Assembly: GCF_018531145.1 (NCBI RefSeq)
Contig: NZ_JAHDSZ010000004.1
Location: 100,842-164,841, forward strand
Source: Canibacter zhuwentaonis
GTDB lineage: Bacteria > Actinomycetota > Actinomycetes > Actinomycetales > Microbacteriaceae
Direction of reading: 5' to 3'
DNA length: 64,000 bases
The translations under genes were made by a program, and so were the position numbers. Under the pieces are notes generated by a model. The model searched no databases. It was given only the letters and a program-made list of their open reading frames with translations, and was not told the DNA's origin. This document shows positions 1 through 8,468 of this stretch, piece by piece (position 1 is the first letter of the stretch; the number at the start of each line of letters is the position of its first letter).

Positions 1-1
1 C

Positions 2-31
2 CTCGAAGAGCCAGCGCTGCTATTAGACTAG
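2..31 (+). CDS. Possible C-terminal end of a gene entering from the left
   Basis: An open frame reads from the window edge to a TAG at 29-31 and would encode a C-terminus ending LEEPALLLD. Only nine codons are visible, so no family can be named and it may be chance. Confidence 0.2.
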   Translation, partial: LEEPALLLD

Positions 32-101
32 GTTTAGCCGCTATTGTGTTGTGCGCTGTGCAATATTATTGCGCCCTTGTTGTGTGTGCCCACTGCATTG
101 G

Positions 102-140
102 CTTATTGTGTGCGTTGCTGTGCGCGACGCACACAATAAG
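102..140. repeat. 14-bp perfect inverted repeat (strong hairpin)
   Basis: The arms CTTATTGTGTGCGT (102-115) and ACGCACACAATAAG (127-140) are perfect inverted repeats around an 11-nt loop. No T-tract follows on either strand, so it is not a textbook intrinsic terminator, though it could end transcription of a gene left of the window. The rest of 32-510 is noncoding as far as I can see: a shorter CTAGCT/AGCTAG hairpin lies at 254-274 and an AT-rich stretch at 330-440. Confidence 0.6.
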
Positions 141-431
141 GGTCACTGCTTGCCGTTAATTTTTAAACTTGACGCGTCAATATTCGGGTTGAACTTGAAA
201 TCGGTGATTACCAGGAGATTGCGACCGCCAGACCCGGGTAAAACGTCAACAAGCTAGCTTTCTCCGGGAGCTAGATAAAACCTGGTCAACTCCAGCGGAT
301 CGCTCATGTGTAAAACCACCAATAAAAATAGATTGTTATCTGTATAGTAGTTTGTAACACATCCCTATTTATTTTAACTTTAATTACTAAACCTTAAAAA
401 TAATAGGGGAAATTAGAATAGGCGTAATTAA

Positions 432-474
432 GAGAAAAATCTAGCCTGTCAAATTAAAAAATCGGGCGGGCTAG
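432..474 (-). terminator. Possible terminator of the glycan operon
   Basis: Read on the minus strand, CTAGCC (469-474) pairs with GGCTAG (441-446) and is followed by ATTTTTCTC. The loop is long (22 nt) and itself T-rich. It lies just past the stop of the DUF2304 gene, the last gene of a minus-strand operon. Confidence 0.4.
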
Positions 475-510
475 GATATAAATATTTTGTTTGCGGGTGT
501 GGCTGTTGAT

Positions 511-954
511 TTATACGGAGTTATGCTTTTGTGCTGTGCTATCTGTGGCGGGTGCGATTGTCAGATTGTCGCCACTTGTAGATTCGCCGCTGCTTCCAGC
601 ATTTTCTTTGTGTTCTGGGCGCACAGTGCTCAGCACGGCGAGGTGACGTGCAATAGCGGTGATTTTGCGCTCCTGCTCGCGGTCGCGCCTTGTGGTTGCC
701 AGCGCGATGCCAATAAACGCAACAACAAACGCATACAGCAGCAGATCAGTGCCTCTCCCAACACCAACAGCGGTTGCTAAATCGTTTACAGCTCCCGGGA
801 AAATAACCGCAAAAATAACGCACAGCAAAAAACAAATAATACCGATTGTACGCAGAGCCTGGCTTCGAGCCGAGCGGGCGCTGTTAAACAGCGCCAGGGC
901 AAACGCAATAAACGCTGTGATTAATATGATTTTAATAATTATTTGCTGTTCCAC
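511..954 (-). CDS. DUF2304 membrane protein
   Basis: A 147-aa protein with about three hydrophobic segments: residues 6-24, 35-56 and 70-86. After them comes a charged helical stretch (RRDREQERKITAIARH) and a low-complexity Ser/Thr tail. This layout fits the DUF2304 family, whose members are usually encoded beside dolichyl-phosphate-mannose-synthase-like GT2 enzymes. Here too the gene follows a GT2 gene by 6 nt on the same strand. DUF2304 proteins are thought to act in membrane steps of polysaccharide or lipid-linked sugar synthesis, but no reaction is established. Family assignment is good; function is inferred from the neighbours. Confidence 0.8.
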   Translation of the reverse strand: MEQQIIIKIILITAFIAFALALFNSARSARSQALRTIGIICFLLCVIFAVIFPGAVNDLATAVGVGRGTDLLLYAFVVAFIGIALATTRRDREQERKITAIARHLAVLSTVRPEHKENAGSSGESTSGDNLTIAPATDSTAQKHNSV

Positions 955-960
955 AAAGAC

Positions 961-1641
961 CTACTTTACAAAGAGTTCGCCGAGAATATTAATTGAGTTC
1001 CACATTGACTGCCCTTTAGCGCGGGAATAATCGGTGTAGAGAATGTGCACAGGGTGCTCAGCGTAGCGCAGTTTATGCTGTCCAATAAGCGAAACTATTT
1101 CGCTGGCGTGAGCCATCCGGTTTTGCGTTATTTTAATTTTTGAGACAGCGTTTAGATTTAACGCGCGCAGCCCGTTGTGAGCGTCGGTGAGTTTAACACC
1201 GGTGCCTATCCGCTCAAAAAGCGCTGCCATTCGCAGAATGATTTTTTTGAGGGCATCCGCGTTGGTTCGTCCGTCAAGAAAACGAGAGCCCAGTAGCACA
1301 TCGAGCGGCTCAACGCGCAGTCGCTCAACCATCGCGGCAGCGTCAGAAACCTGGTGTTGCCCGTCAGAATCAAAGGTTACAAAATACTTTGCCTGCGGTT
1401 GCGCGGCGGCGAACTCAAGCCCTGTTTGCAGCGCGGCTCCCTGCCCGAGGTTAACCGGGTGGCGCAGCACAACAGCGCCTCCCGCGAGCGCGGCAGCTCC
1501 TGAGTTGTCGCGGCTGCAGTCGTCAACGCACACAATATTTGGAAATGTTTTAAGCGCTTGGGAAATAACATCTCCAACCACCTGCCCCTCGTTATAAACG
1601 GGCACAATTAGCCAGGTATCGTTAAAATTACTTTGTTTCAT
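961..1641 (-). CDS. Family 2 glycosyltransferase (dolichyl-phosphate mannosyltransferase-like)
   Basis: A 226-aa GT-A enzyme. The N-terminus carries the GT2 nucleotide-binding strand (WLIVPVYNEGQVV, residues 10-22) and the acidic VDDCSRDNSG motif. FVTFDSDGQHQ (about residue 88-98) has the DxD-like metal-binding acidic residues, and LLGSRFLDGR follows. There is no C-terminal membrane domain, so the catalytic domain probably works with the adjacent DUF2304 membrane protein. The likely role is transfer of a sugar from a nucleotide donor to a polyprenyl phosphate. Its start overlaps the end of the upstream GT4 gene by 14 nt, which implies translational coupling. The donor sugar cannot be read from sequence. 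Confidence 0.9.
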   Translation of the reverse strand: MKQSNFNDTWLIVPVYNEGQVVGDVISQALKTFPNIVCVDDCSRDNSGAAALAGGAVVLRHPVNLGQGAALQTGLEFAAAQPQAKYFVTFDSDGQHQVSDAAAMVERLRVEPLDVLLGSRFLDGRTNADALKKIILRMAALFERIGTGVKLTDAHNGLRALNLNAVSKIKITQNRMAHASEIVSLIGQHKLRYAEHPVHILYTDYSRAKGQSMWNSINILGELFVK

Positions 1642-2758
1642 GCGGATCTTCCTGAGTGTTTTGAGACAGAACCTCCCGGCATATTTTAAGGTATTGCGCT
1701 GCTCGTTTTTGCCACTTCCAGTCTATAAGATTTTGTTGCTGCCAGGGTGCAGGGTTTTCATGCCAGATTTTCCTAACGCCTGCAACAAGAGCTGCAGGAT
1801 TTTTACCCTCGGTAATCACGATTGGCGCGCCATCTGCAGACAGCTTAAGTGTGCCCGGTGCGGGGTAAGTCACGATCCTGCCTTTGTTATCAAGGGCTTC
1901 AAGCAATATTGTTTGAAACCCCTCGGCGAGCCTGGTTGGGTTAATCAGGGTTGCGCCGCGCAACATTTCCTGCACCTCGGGTTGTTTAACGTGACCGTGC
2001 AGGTGGACGGTGTCTTTCAGTCCCATTTGCACGATGGCTGCGCGCGCGGCTTCAAAATCTAAGCCGTCACCGATAATATCTGCAGTGAACTCTTCGCCGG
2101 CTTCTTTGAGCTGCTGCGCCATGAGCAGAAAATCAATCCACCCTTTTACTTTTATAAGCCGCCCTAAAAATACGAGGTGTTTAGGTCTGTCAATAATTTT
2201 TGTGGGCGCTGTGATGCCGTTGATAGCGTTGTAAAAAACCTCCGCATCAACGTTGCTGAGTCGTTTTACAAAGTCGCACGATGCCTCAGAAACCCCGAGC
2301 ACTTTTGTTGCGTTTCGGTGCGCGTATTTGCCGAGGGTGAGATCTACAATACGACTTGCGAGCGCAATCGGCTTGGAGTTGCCAAACACAAAATTGCTGC
2401 CGTGCTCGGTGAGAATAGTCGGGATGCCGTATTTTTTGCCCAGGTAGACTCCCAGTATTGTGAGTGGGAAAAATCTCGTGTGCACAGAAATCAGAGATAT
2501 TCGTTTGACGCTTAAGATTTTTTTAATCTGCGATACTGCTTTAAAAGTAGGCACGCTGAATATGTCAGCCACGTGCAGAGTCGCTGGCAGGCTAATAATC
2601 TCAACGCTGTTTTCAACCCTGTTGCCAGCCGTGTTTTCTAGGGTTATTACAGTAACAGCTGCGCCCGCAGCAGCCATTTCACGCGCAAGTGCCTGCACGT
2701 GCAATTCAACGCCTCCCGAGTGCGGCGGGTAGTTGTTAACTAAAAATGCAACTCTCAT
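1628..2758 (-). CDS. Family 4 glycosyltransferase (GT-B fold)
   Basis: A 376-aa GT-B glycosyltransferase. The N-terminal Rossmann half starts MRVAFLVNNYPPHSGGVELH, the usual GT4 acceptor-domain opening with a GG turn. The second half has LVFLGRLIKVKGW (about residue 192-204) and the E-x7-E donor-site region near LAEGFQTILLEALDNKG (about 280-296). The length is normal for the family. It is expected to act on the cytoplasmic face, adding a sugar to a lipid-linked or wall glycan. It lies 13 nt downstream of the flippase gene in the same operon. The transferred sugar and the linkage are unknown. Confidence 0.9.
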   Translation of the reverse strand: MRVAFLVNNYPPHSGGVELHVQALAREMAAAGAAVTVITLENTAGNRVENSVEIISLPATLHVADIFSVPTFKAVSQIKKILSVKRISLISVHTRFFPLTILGVYLGKKYGIPTILTEHGSNFVFGNSKPIALASRIVDLTLGKYAHRNATKVLGVSEASCDFVKRLSNVDAEVFYNAINGITAPTKIIDRPKHLVFLGRLIKVKGWIDFLLMAQQLKEAGEEFTADIIGDGLDFEAARAAIVQMGLKDTVHLHGHVKQPEVQEMLRGATLINPTRLAEGFQTILLEALDNKGRIVTYPAPGTLKLSADGAPIVITEGKNPAALVAGVRKIWHENPAPWQQQNLIDWKWQKRAAQYLKICREVLSQNTQEDPHETK

Positions 2759-2771
2759 AATGTCTTCGCGC

Positions 2772-4124
2772 TTATTTTACAGTGCAAATCTTGCGATTAT
2801 GTTTGATGCTGTGTGCGCTCAAAAACCCGAGCACAGCCGTGCCGCGCACAAGCACCGCGACAGCAACAGCCCAGAATCCACCGCCGACCCCGTGCGCAGG
2901 AATTAGCGTTGCGCAGGTAATCAGCGCGGTTATCGCGGCGAGCGTATTCACAGAGAGCATTGTTGTGTAGCGGTTCGCAATGCTCAGTGCAGCTCCCGTA
3001 AAGTGTGCAAAGGGCAGCAAAACTATCGCGGTGACCAGCGGAATTGCAATGGTTGTTCCAAAAGCATAGGCTTCTCCAAAGAGCTGCGGATAGAGCCAGT
3101 ACCCGGCAGTAACCCCCAATAGTGCGAGCGGAATAAACACGAGCGTCCATTTGAGCGTGGGCGATAAAATCCACCTGAACACGTTCTTTTTGCCGTAGCT
3201 GGCCTGCCCGCGAGGAATCCAAGCCTGCGCAATATTGCCCATGGTCAGATCCGCTATTGCGTACATATAGATGAGAACTGCAAAGTGGCCTGCGGCAGCG
3301 GCACCGGCTAGCGGGGACAGGAAATACTGGGGAGCAAACGACACCGCCGAGAGCACCGCAGTGGCAGTTCCGAGCGGAAGCCCGGCACGTAGCACCTTGA
3401 GAATAGACTTTTTTGCGCTCAGCTTTGTGACGGCAAAAATACGCCTGGCGGCGAGCTCTCGCCCGCGTAAATACTTCACCGGAAAGGCAAAAATAACAGC
3501 CACTATTATTGCGGAGCTAACGGCCAGCGCCAGCAGCGTGGGAATAATGCTGTTTGTTATGAGCATTATTGCTGTTGCCGCGAGCAGGCTTCCCGCGCCG
3601 ACAAACATGGATCCCCAAAAAATGCGTGAGGTGCGGGAAACAGACTGCCACGCAGCAGACAGCAGGTCAATATAAGCGTCACTGGCCTTCACGATCGCCA
3701 TAATCAGCACTATTGGGAGAATCTCGGGCACAACAATGCCTACAATTACCCCGGCAACTGCGGTTGCCACAACCACCGCAAGGTGCTGCGCCGCGAGGTG
3801 CGAGCTGAGCGGTTGCACGGGAATAACGGTTAGAAAAACAGTGCGGAGGTTCAACTGTGACAGCACAAAAATTGGGGTCACAATTGCCAGCGCGAGAGTG
3901 TACTGTCCAAAATCGTGGGCTGTGAGCGTGCGCGTGAGCAACAGCATAACGCCCAACTGCCCGAGATTGCGCACAATGCTCGCACCAAACAGGTGCGCGG
4001 TTACCTGCTGCACGGCTTTGCGTGAGCTCTGTCCGCTAACTATTGAAATTGGACCGGTGATACCAGTTTGCACCGCCGCTGTTGTCGAGGTTGCGGCAGC
4101 TGGAGTGCTGTTTAGCTTTGGCAC
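2772..4124 (-). CDS. Wzx-type polysaccharide flippase (MATE-like)
   Basis: A 450-aa integral membrane protein with about 12-14 hydrophobic segments spread through the whole length, after an N-terminal cytoplasmic tail of about 45 residues. The opening FGASIVRNLGQLGVMLLLTRTLTAHDFGQY matches the start of the oligosaccharide flippase (polysaccharide synthase/Wzx) family, with its conserved R-x-L-x-x-x-D-F-G-x-Y. Such proteins move undecaprenyl-linked repeat units across the membrane. Its start codon overlaps the end of the upstream gene by 13 nt. The neighbouring glycosyltransferases support a role in export of an envelope glycan. Confidence 0.88.
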   Translation of the reverse strand: MPKLNSTPAAATSTTAAVQTGITGPISIVSGQSSRKAVQQVTAHLFGASIVRNLGQLGVMLLLTRTLTAHDFGQYTLALAIVTPIFVLSQLNLRTVFLTVIPVQPLSSHLAAQHLAVVVATAVAGVIVGIVVPEILPIVLIMAIVKASDAYIDLLSAAWQSVSRTSRIFWGSMFVGAGSLLAATAIMLITNSIIPTLLALAVSSAIIVAVIFAFPVKYLRGRELAARRIFAVTKLSAKKSILKVLRAGLPLGTATAVLSAVSFAPQYFLSPLAGAAAAGHFAVLIYMYAIADLTMGNIAQAWIPRGQASYGKKNVFRWILSPTLKWTLVFIPLALLGVTAGYWLYPQLFGEAYAFGTTIAIPLVTAIVLLPFAHFTGAALSIANRYTTMLSVNTLAAITALITCATLIPAHGVGGGFWAVAVAVLVRGTAVLGFLSAHSIKHNRKICTVK

Positions 4125-6121
4125 GGCAGAACCTTGTAAAGAGCCGCATCTCCCTGCCGGTCAATTAGCTGAAAAGCGGGGGAGTTGCCTTCATCAAGCC
4201 CGGACTCTATTTCGCGCCCATCGATAACAGTCACCTTGCCAAAATCAAGGAAGTACTCGATGTTGAGATGCTTTACGGCTTGGCAGGCGCGCGGATCGAC
4301 ATGAGCTTGATCCATACGATCTTGCACAATGCGAATATTAGGGTCGTTTGCCTTGGTGTAGATGTGCGGGAAAAGCACCTTTCTACCCGAGAAAGTGTAT
4401 GCGAGCGCGGTGCCCGTCCACGGGGAACCGGCTATGATAGCACCCGGCGGCACGTGCTCTGGCAGGCGCTCAAGAATGGCAAGTTCATCGGGCGTGAGCA
4501 GCTGTGATTTATTCGTTATATGGTAGGTGTTGCGGAAGTTTTCCTGAGTTCTATCAAGCCCAGCGCCCCAGATCGCCAGGGTTATAATGGTGAGCACAAT
4601 TCCCGCGCCAAGCAGCGGGCGGATCTTGGGCACCACTGTTTGCGCCACAATACGAATTAGTGCGACCGCAGCAAAAGCGGCAAGGGGCATCACAAGAATT
4701 GTGAAGATAGCGGCGGGGCGTGGGAAGTCCCCGTACCAGAACTGGGTGAAATAGCGCAGGTGCTTAAAGGGAACAGCCTTTGCGATGAAGAAAAGCAGCA
4801 TAAATATTAGCGTCATAGCGCTGATCACTAAAACTGCGGTGTGCTGCGGTTTTAAGAACCATTCAAAGCGGTAGGTGCTCAGCCCGCGACGACTGCGCCA
4901 CAGGGTTGCCGTGCTGTAACCGATTGCGAACAGGAACAGCACGGTAACGACGATCTGCTGCCCATAGCTCAGAGGGGCCATTTTGAGCAGGTCAAGGAGC
5001 GTTTCGGCTGCAGAGCCGCGCACTCCCCAGGTGTCGCCGACGTTGAAGAAATAGGAGATTAAGAAGACCACGTTGCCGTAGAATACGAGCAGCAGTATGC
5101 GGCGTAGCTGCACAAGCGGTGCTTGTTTTTTGAAGTCTCGGAATGTTGCAAGAAAAGCTACGGGAACAGAAGCAAAGAGCGCTCCCAAGGCGGATCCGGG
5201 ATGTGTTAGCAAAACTCCGCCAAAGGTTGCTGCGCTGATAATTGTGAGTTGCCAAATGGGGGCGATCCGCCCGCTGACACCCAGTCGTGCGAGCTGCAGC
5301 ATCAGCGCTACCAGGAGCGGGAAGAAGGCAAGAGCCATAAAGAAGGGGTAGAGAACGCCGTAAATTAGCATTTCTATTGGGAAAGTTGTGAGAGTTGCCG
5401 CGAAAACGCCGACAAAAACTTCGGCTAGGCGTGATCCGCCAAGCTGGCGCGTAAGCAACATAATGCAGGGCGCGAAAATCGTGATGAGGGTGGCTATGCT
5501 GAGGGCGTTAATTGCGATCGGGATCGAGAAGTTGCCTGCCTCACTCACAATAGCGACGAGTGCATGCCATGCCGCCGGATAAAAATCTGGCTTATTGCCT
5601 GCCGCTGTTAGGCGCGTGATTTCAAGTGGCGAAGCGTTGAGACTTTCTTTAACATAGGTGATAATGTTGAGGTGGAAAACATTGTCGAAGGTTTGCGAAA
5701 AGTTACTGAAGCTGCCGATGCCGGTGAGCAGCACCGTGATGGTTATGCTCAACATAATAAATATACCAATAACGGTTGTGAGGTAGATTTTATGCGTTTT
5801 AGGCTCAGATTTAAGCTGAATGCCCATTGCCCGCATGATAAACCCAAAAACGAAGCTCAGTGCGATTGTTGCGGGGAAAACTATCCAGGCTTTCCACGGC
5901 ACATTAACAAACGGGAAAATTATGCTCAACAGCGCCATGATCGTGATTGAGACCGCGGGCGCGAGCGAGTGCAGCCAGAGACCGCGGGCTTTAATTAGGA
6001 GCGCTGCTGGATACCCTGGAAGCAAGATAAACGCGATAGCTGTGAGGATCGCGCCAATACTCGTTAAAAAACTCAAGATTCTCCCGTTTTGTGTAAGATG
6101 AGTGGATTTTAACCGTTTCAA
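4112..6121 (-). CDS. Large multi-spanning membrane protein, DUF6541-like
   Basis: A 669-aa protein with roughly 12-14 hydrophobic helices in residues 1-510, then a soluble C-terminal domain of about 150 residues. The pattern (an early LLPGYPAALLIKARG segment, long helices, a late RIVQDRMDQAHVDPRACQAVKHLNIEYFLDFG region) fits actinobacterial DUF6541 proteins. These resemble GT-C glycosyltransferases and sit in envelope glycan clusters. A transferase that uses a polyprenyl-linked donor outside the membrane is plausible but not proven. It heads the five-gene minus-strand operon that runs down to the DUF2304 gene. Confidence 0.75.
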   Translation of the reverse strand: MKRLKSTHLTQNGRILSFLTSIGAILTAIAFILLPGYPAALLIKARGLWLHSLAPAVSITIMALLSIIFPFVNVPWKAWIVFPATIALSFVFGFIMRAMGIQLKSEPKTHKIYLTTVIGIFIMLSITITVLLTGIGSFSNFSQTFDNVFHLNIITYVKESLNASPLEITRLTAAGNKPDFYPAAWHALVAIVSEAGNFSIPIAINALSIATLITIFAPCIMLLTRQLGGSRLAEVFVGVFAATLTTFPIEMLIYGVLYPFFMALAFFPLLVALMLQLARLGVSGRIAPIWQLTIISAATFGGVLLTHPGSALGALFASVPVAFLATFRDFKKQAPLVQLRRILLLVFYGNVVFLISYFFNVGDTWGVRGSAAETLLDLLKMAPLSYGQQIVVTVLFLFAIGYSTATLWRSRRGLSTYRFEWFLKPQHTAVLVISAMTLIFMLLFFIAKAVPFKHLRYFTQFWYGDFPRPAAIFTILVMPLAAFAAVALIRIVAQTVVPKIRPLLGAGIVLTIITLAIWGAGLDRTQENFRNTYHITNKSQLLTPDELAILERLPEHVPPGAIIAGSPWTGTALAYTFSGRKVLFPHIYTKANDPNIRIVQDRMDQAHVDPRACQAVKHLNIEYFLDFGKVTVIDGREIESGLDEGNSPAFQLIDRQGDAALYKVLPCQS

Positions 6122-6216
6122 AGTCTACAGCAGTATTATGCTACGGATCTTTATTACAATTAGAGCGCTACTAAGTTGCCAGCTGATGTCCAAAATGATT
6201 ATGTAATCTTAATGTA

Positions 6217-6747
6217 ATGGAAATGAGGGTGGCAGCGTATGCGGTTATAGAGCGTCGCGGTGAACTGTTGCTGACACACTGGCGACGCGGATCTCTGCAC
6301 GGCTGGACGCTGCCCGGCGGCGGTGTTGAGTCGGGAGAGGATCCGCGCGACACGGTAATTCGTGAGGTGCGCGAAGAAACCGGGCTGGCAGCGCGTACGG
6401 GCAGGCTGCTCGGTGTGGACTCGCGCATTATCAAGCGCGAAGAAACACTCCCCGAAGATTCACGTGAGCTGCACACGATCCGCATTGTCTATCGGGCGAG
6501 CGTTATTGAGGGGTTGCTTGTTAACGAAGTTGGCGGCTCAAGCGACGAAGCGCGCTGGGTGCGGCTCGACGAGCTGGGTCAGCTGCGTAAATTGTCACTC
6601 GTTGATACCGCATTGAAAATGGCGCGGATCACTCGCCGCAGCAGCCAGCAGCGGGTGCATACAAGCCGCAGGCGTAATATCCGCCGATATTTGGGCACTC
6701 CTGGCGGGAGCGTTAAGCCTTCACGAATTCTATTGCCTCGGCAATAG
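6217..6747 (+). CDS. NUDIX hydrolase
   Basis: A 176-aa protein. The full Nudix box GX5EX7REUXEEXGU is present: it begins GVESGEDPRDTV, continues IREVREETGL and spans about residues 33-55, with all catalytic glutamates. The N-terminal strand MRVAAYAVIERRGELLLTHW is typical. The family hydrolyses nucleoside diphosphates linked to another moiety; the substrate is not predictable here. The basic tail (RITRRSSQQRVHTSRRRNIRR) is unusual. ATG at 6217 was taken because it is the first, though ATG 6223 is equally possible and no clear ribosome site is seen. The 3' end overlaps the convergent TagH-like gene by 35 nt. Confidence 0.88.
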   Translation: MEMRVAAYAVIERRGELLLTHWRRGSLHGWTLPGGGVESGEDPRDTVIREVREETGLAARTGRLLGVDSRIIKREETLPEDSRELHTIRIVYRASVIEGLLVNEVGGSSDEARWVRLDELGQLRKLSLVDTALKMARITRRSSQQRVHTSRRRNIRRYLGTPGGSVKPSRILLPRQ

Positions 6748-7492
6748 GACCGTCAAAAATCATTGTCCCGTGCTCTAGCACAATACCGCGTTCGCACAGC
6801 TCTTGCACCTGGTGCGCGTCGTGACTGACAATAAACATTGTTTTTCCCGCGCGCTGCATTTCGTGTAGTTTGCGGTGGCATTTTTCACGGAACTGGGCAT
6901 CACCCACCGAGAGAATCTCGTCTACTAGCAGAATGTCAAGCTCGGTGTGGATCGCCACAGAAAATCCCAGGCGGGAATACATACCCGAGCTGTAAAACTT
7001 CACCTCGGTGTCGATAAAATCTCCGATTTCGCTGAATTCGAGAATCGACTCGAAGCGGGCATCGACCTCGACCTTGCTCATCCCCAGAATTGCGGCGTTG
7101 AGATACACATTTGCCCGCCCGGTTAAATCCGGGTGAAAACCCGCGCCAACCTCGAGCAGCCCAGCAACTCTGCCGCGGGTGCGGATCCACCCCTGATCGG
7201 GCGGCATCACTCCCGAGAGGAGCTTGAGAGTTGTTGACTTGCCTGATCCGTTGCGCCCGAGCATAGCCACCGACTGCCCCTCGGGCACTATGAAGCTGAT
7301 GTCTTTGAGCGCATCAAATCTGGTTGAGAGCTGTTTGCGCCGTAGCATCGCAATAAAAGTTTCTTTCAGCGAGTGCGTGTGTTTGATGTCGAAGCTTTTT
7401 GTGACGTTTTCAATCACGATCGCGGGCCGCGGATCCCTGCCGAGTTTGGGCTGTTCCATCGGGTTTATGCCGTTATTAGAGCCGCTGCGCAA
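6713..7492 (-). CDS. Polysaccharide/teichoic-acid export ABC ATPase (TagH/Wzt type)
   Basis: A 259-aa nucleotide-binding subunit. Walker A is GRNGSGKST (about residue 78-86), the signature region is FYSSGMYSRLGFSVA, and Walker B with the catalytic glutamate is ILLVDEILSVGD. The stretch VAGLLEVGAGFHPDLTGRAN is diagnostic of the TagH/Wzt/RfbE group, which exports lipid-linked polysaccharide or teichoic acid. There is no extra C-terminal carbohydrate-binding domain, so it is of the non-Wzt-C type. Its start overlaps the permease gene by 17 nt, a standard exporter pair. The substrate is probably a glycan made by the surrounding enzymes. Confidence 0.92.
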   Translation of the reverse strand: MRSGSNNGINPMEQPKLGRDPRPAIVIENVTKSFDIKHTHSLKETFIAMLRRKQLSTRFDALKDISFIVPEGQSVAMLGRNGSGKSTTLKLLSGVMPPDQGWIRTRGRVAGLLEVGAGFHPDLTGRANVYLNAAILGMSKVEVDARFESILEFSEIGDFIDTEVKFYSSGMYSRLGFSVAIHTELDILLVDEILSVGDAQFREKCHRKLHEMQRAGKTMFIVSHDAHQVQELCERGIVLEHGTMIFDGPIAEAIEFVKA

Positions 7493-8351
7493 AAGTGCCC
7501 TCCAGTTTTTTGAATACCAGCTGTCCGATTAGCAGGGCGCAAAGCGCTATAGCGGATGCGATTAGTGCGTATGTGAGCAATCCCGTAGGCCGTTCTGAGT
7601 GCGGCGCTAGCGGCAGCCAGAAAGTGTTGTGGAACAGCTCGACGCTTGCCGTCATTGGGTTTACCATGTAGATCTGATAGAGCCATTCTGGGGCGCGATC
7701 GCGCACCATCGCGAAGCTGTACAGCACGGGACTGATCCACGTTGCAAACATTAGAATCATGTCGACGAAGTTTTTAGCGTCACGATAGACCGCGTTGATG
7801 GCGCCAAAAAACAGCCCGAGCCCGAGCGCGAAGCAGAGGATCAAAAACACGCCCACAATAAAATATATTATTTGCAGCCAGCTGACTGTCCAGCCGGAAA
7901 AAATCGCGACTATTAGCAGCAGTAGCGCCTGCGGCAGAAAGTGCACTAGCGCGACCCCGCACGCGGACACTGGGAATAGCTCGCGCGGCAGAAATATTTT
8001 ACGCACGAGCTCGCGGTTGTCAACAATCGCGCTGGTTGTGTTGTGCAGGGTTTCGGTGAAAAAATTAACGGCAACAATGCCAGAAAAAAGATAGATTGGA
8101 AAGAAGTCGATATCACGGTTAATACCCATAATAACGCCGATAACGATGTAGTACATTAAAAACTGTGTGCCGGGTTTTACATACGACCACGCCCAGCCCA
8201 GAGCCGAGCCGTAATAGCGCGTGGCAACACCTTTTTTCATTATTAAGCGCAGTAAATAACGGTGCTGCAGCACGTGCAATAGCCCGTAGCTTTTGCCTGG
8301 TGTGGCATAGTCAGGATCTTTACGATATTTTTCGATCGTGCGCGTATTCAC
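7476..8351 (-). CDS. Polysaccharide/teichoic-acid ABC permease (TagG/Wzm type)
   Basis: A 291-aa ABC-2 type permease with six hydrophobic segments. The N-terminal amphipathic region RLIMKKGVATRYYGSALGWAW precedes the first helix, as in TagG/Wzm proteins, and the family motif LVRKIFLPRELFPV occurs near residue 138-152. It would form the membrane channel with the ATPase encoded immediately downstream, exporting a lipid-linked envelope polymer. The gene diverges from the secreted wall-binding protein gene across a 117-bp spacer that probably holds promoters for both. Confidence 0.9.
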   Translation of the reverse strand: MNTRTIEKYRKDPDYATPGKSYGLLHVLQHRYLLRLIMKKGVATRYYGSALGWAWSYVKPGTQFLMYYIVIGVIMGINRDIDFFPIYLFSGIVAVNFFTETLHNTTSAIVDNRELVRKIFLPRELFPVSACGVALVHFLPQALLLLIVAIFSGWTVSWLQIIYFIVGVFLILCFALGLGLFFGAINAVYRDAKNFVDMILMFATWISPVLYSFAMVRDRAPEWLYQIYMVNPMTASVELFHNTFWLPLAPHSERPTGLLTYALIASAIALCALLIGQLVFKKLEGTFAQRL

Positions 8352-8468
8352 GGTATTTAGCTTACACTGCCAATTTTAGATTGCCACTGCTACTAGCTAT
8401 CTTTGAGGTTGAGAGTGTACTATTTTTTGTTCAGTATATTTATCTCGGTTATTAACACAGGAGCGATT

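Noticed and set aside
8403..8468. TTG 8403 as start of the wall-binding protein
   Set aside because: No ribosome site precedes it, while GTG 8469 has AGGAG at good spacing and gives a proper signal peptide.
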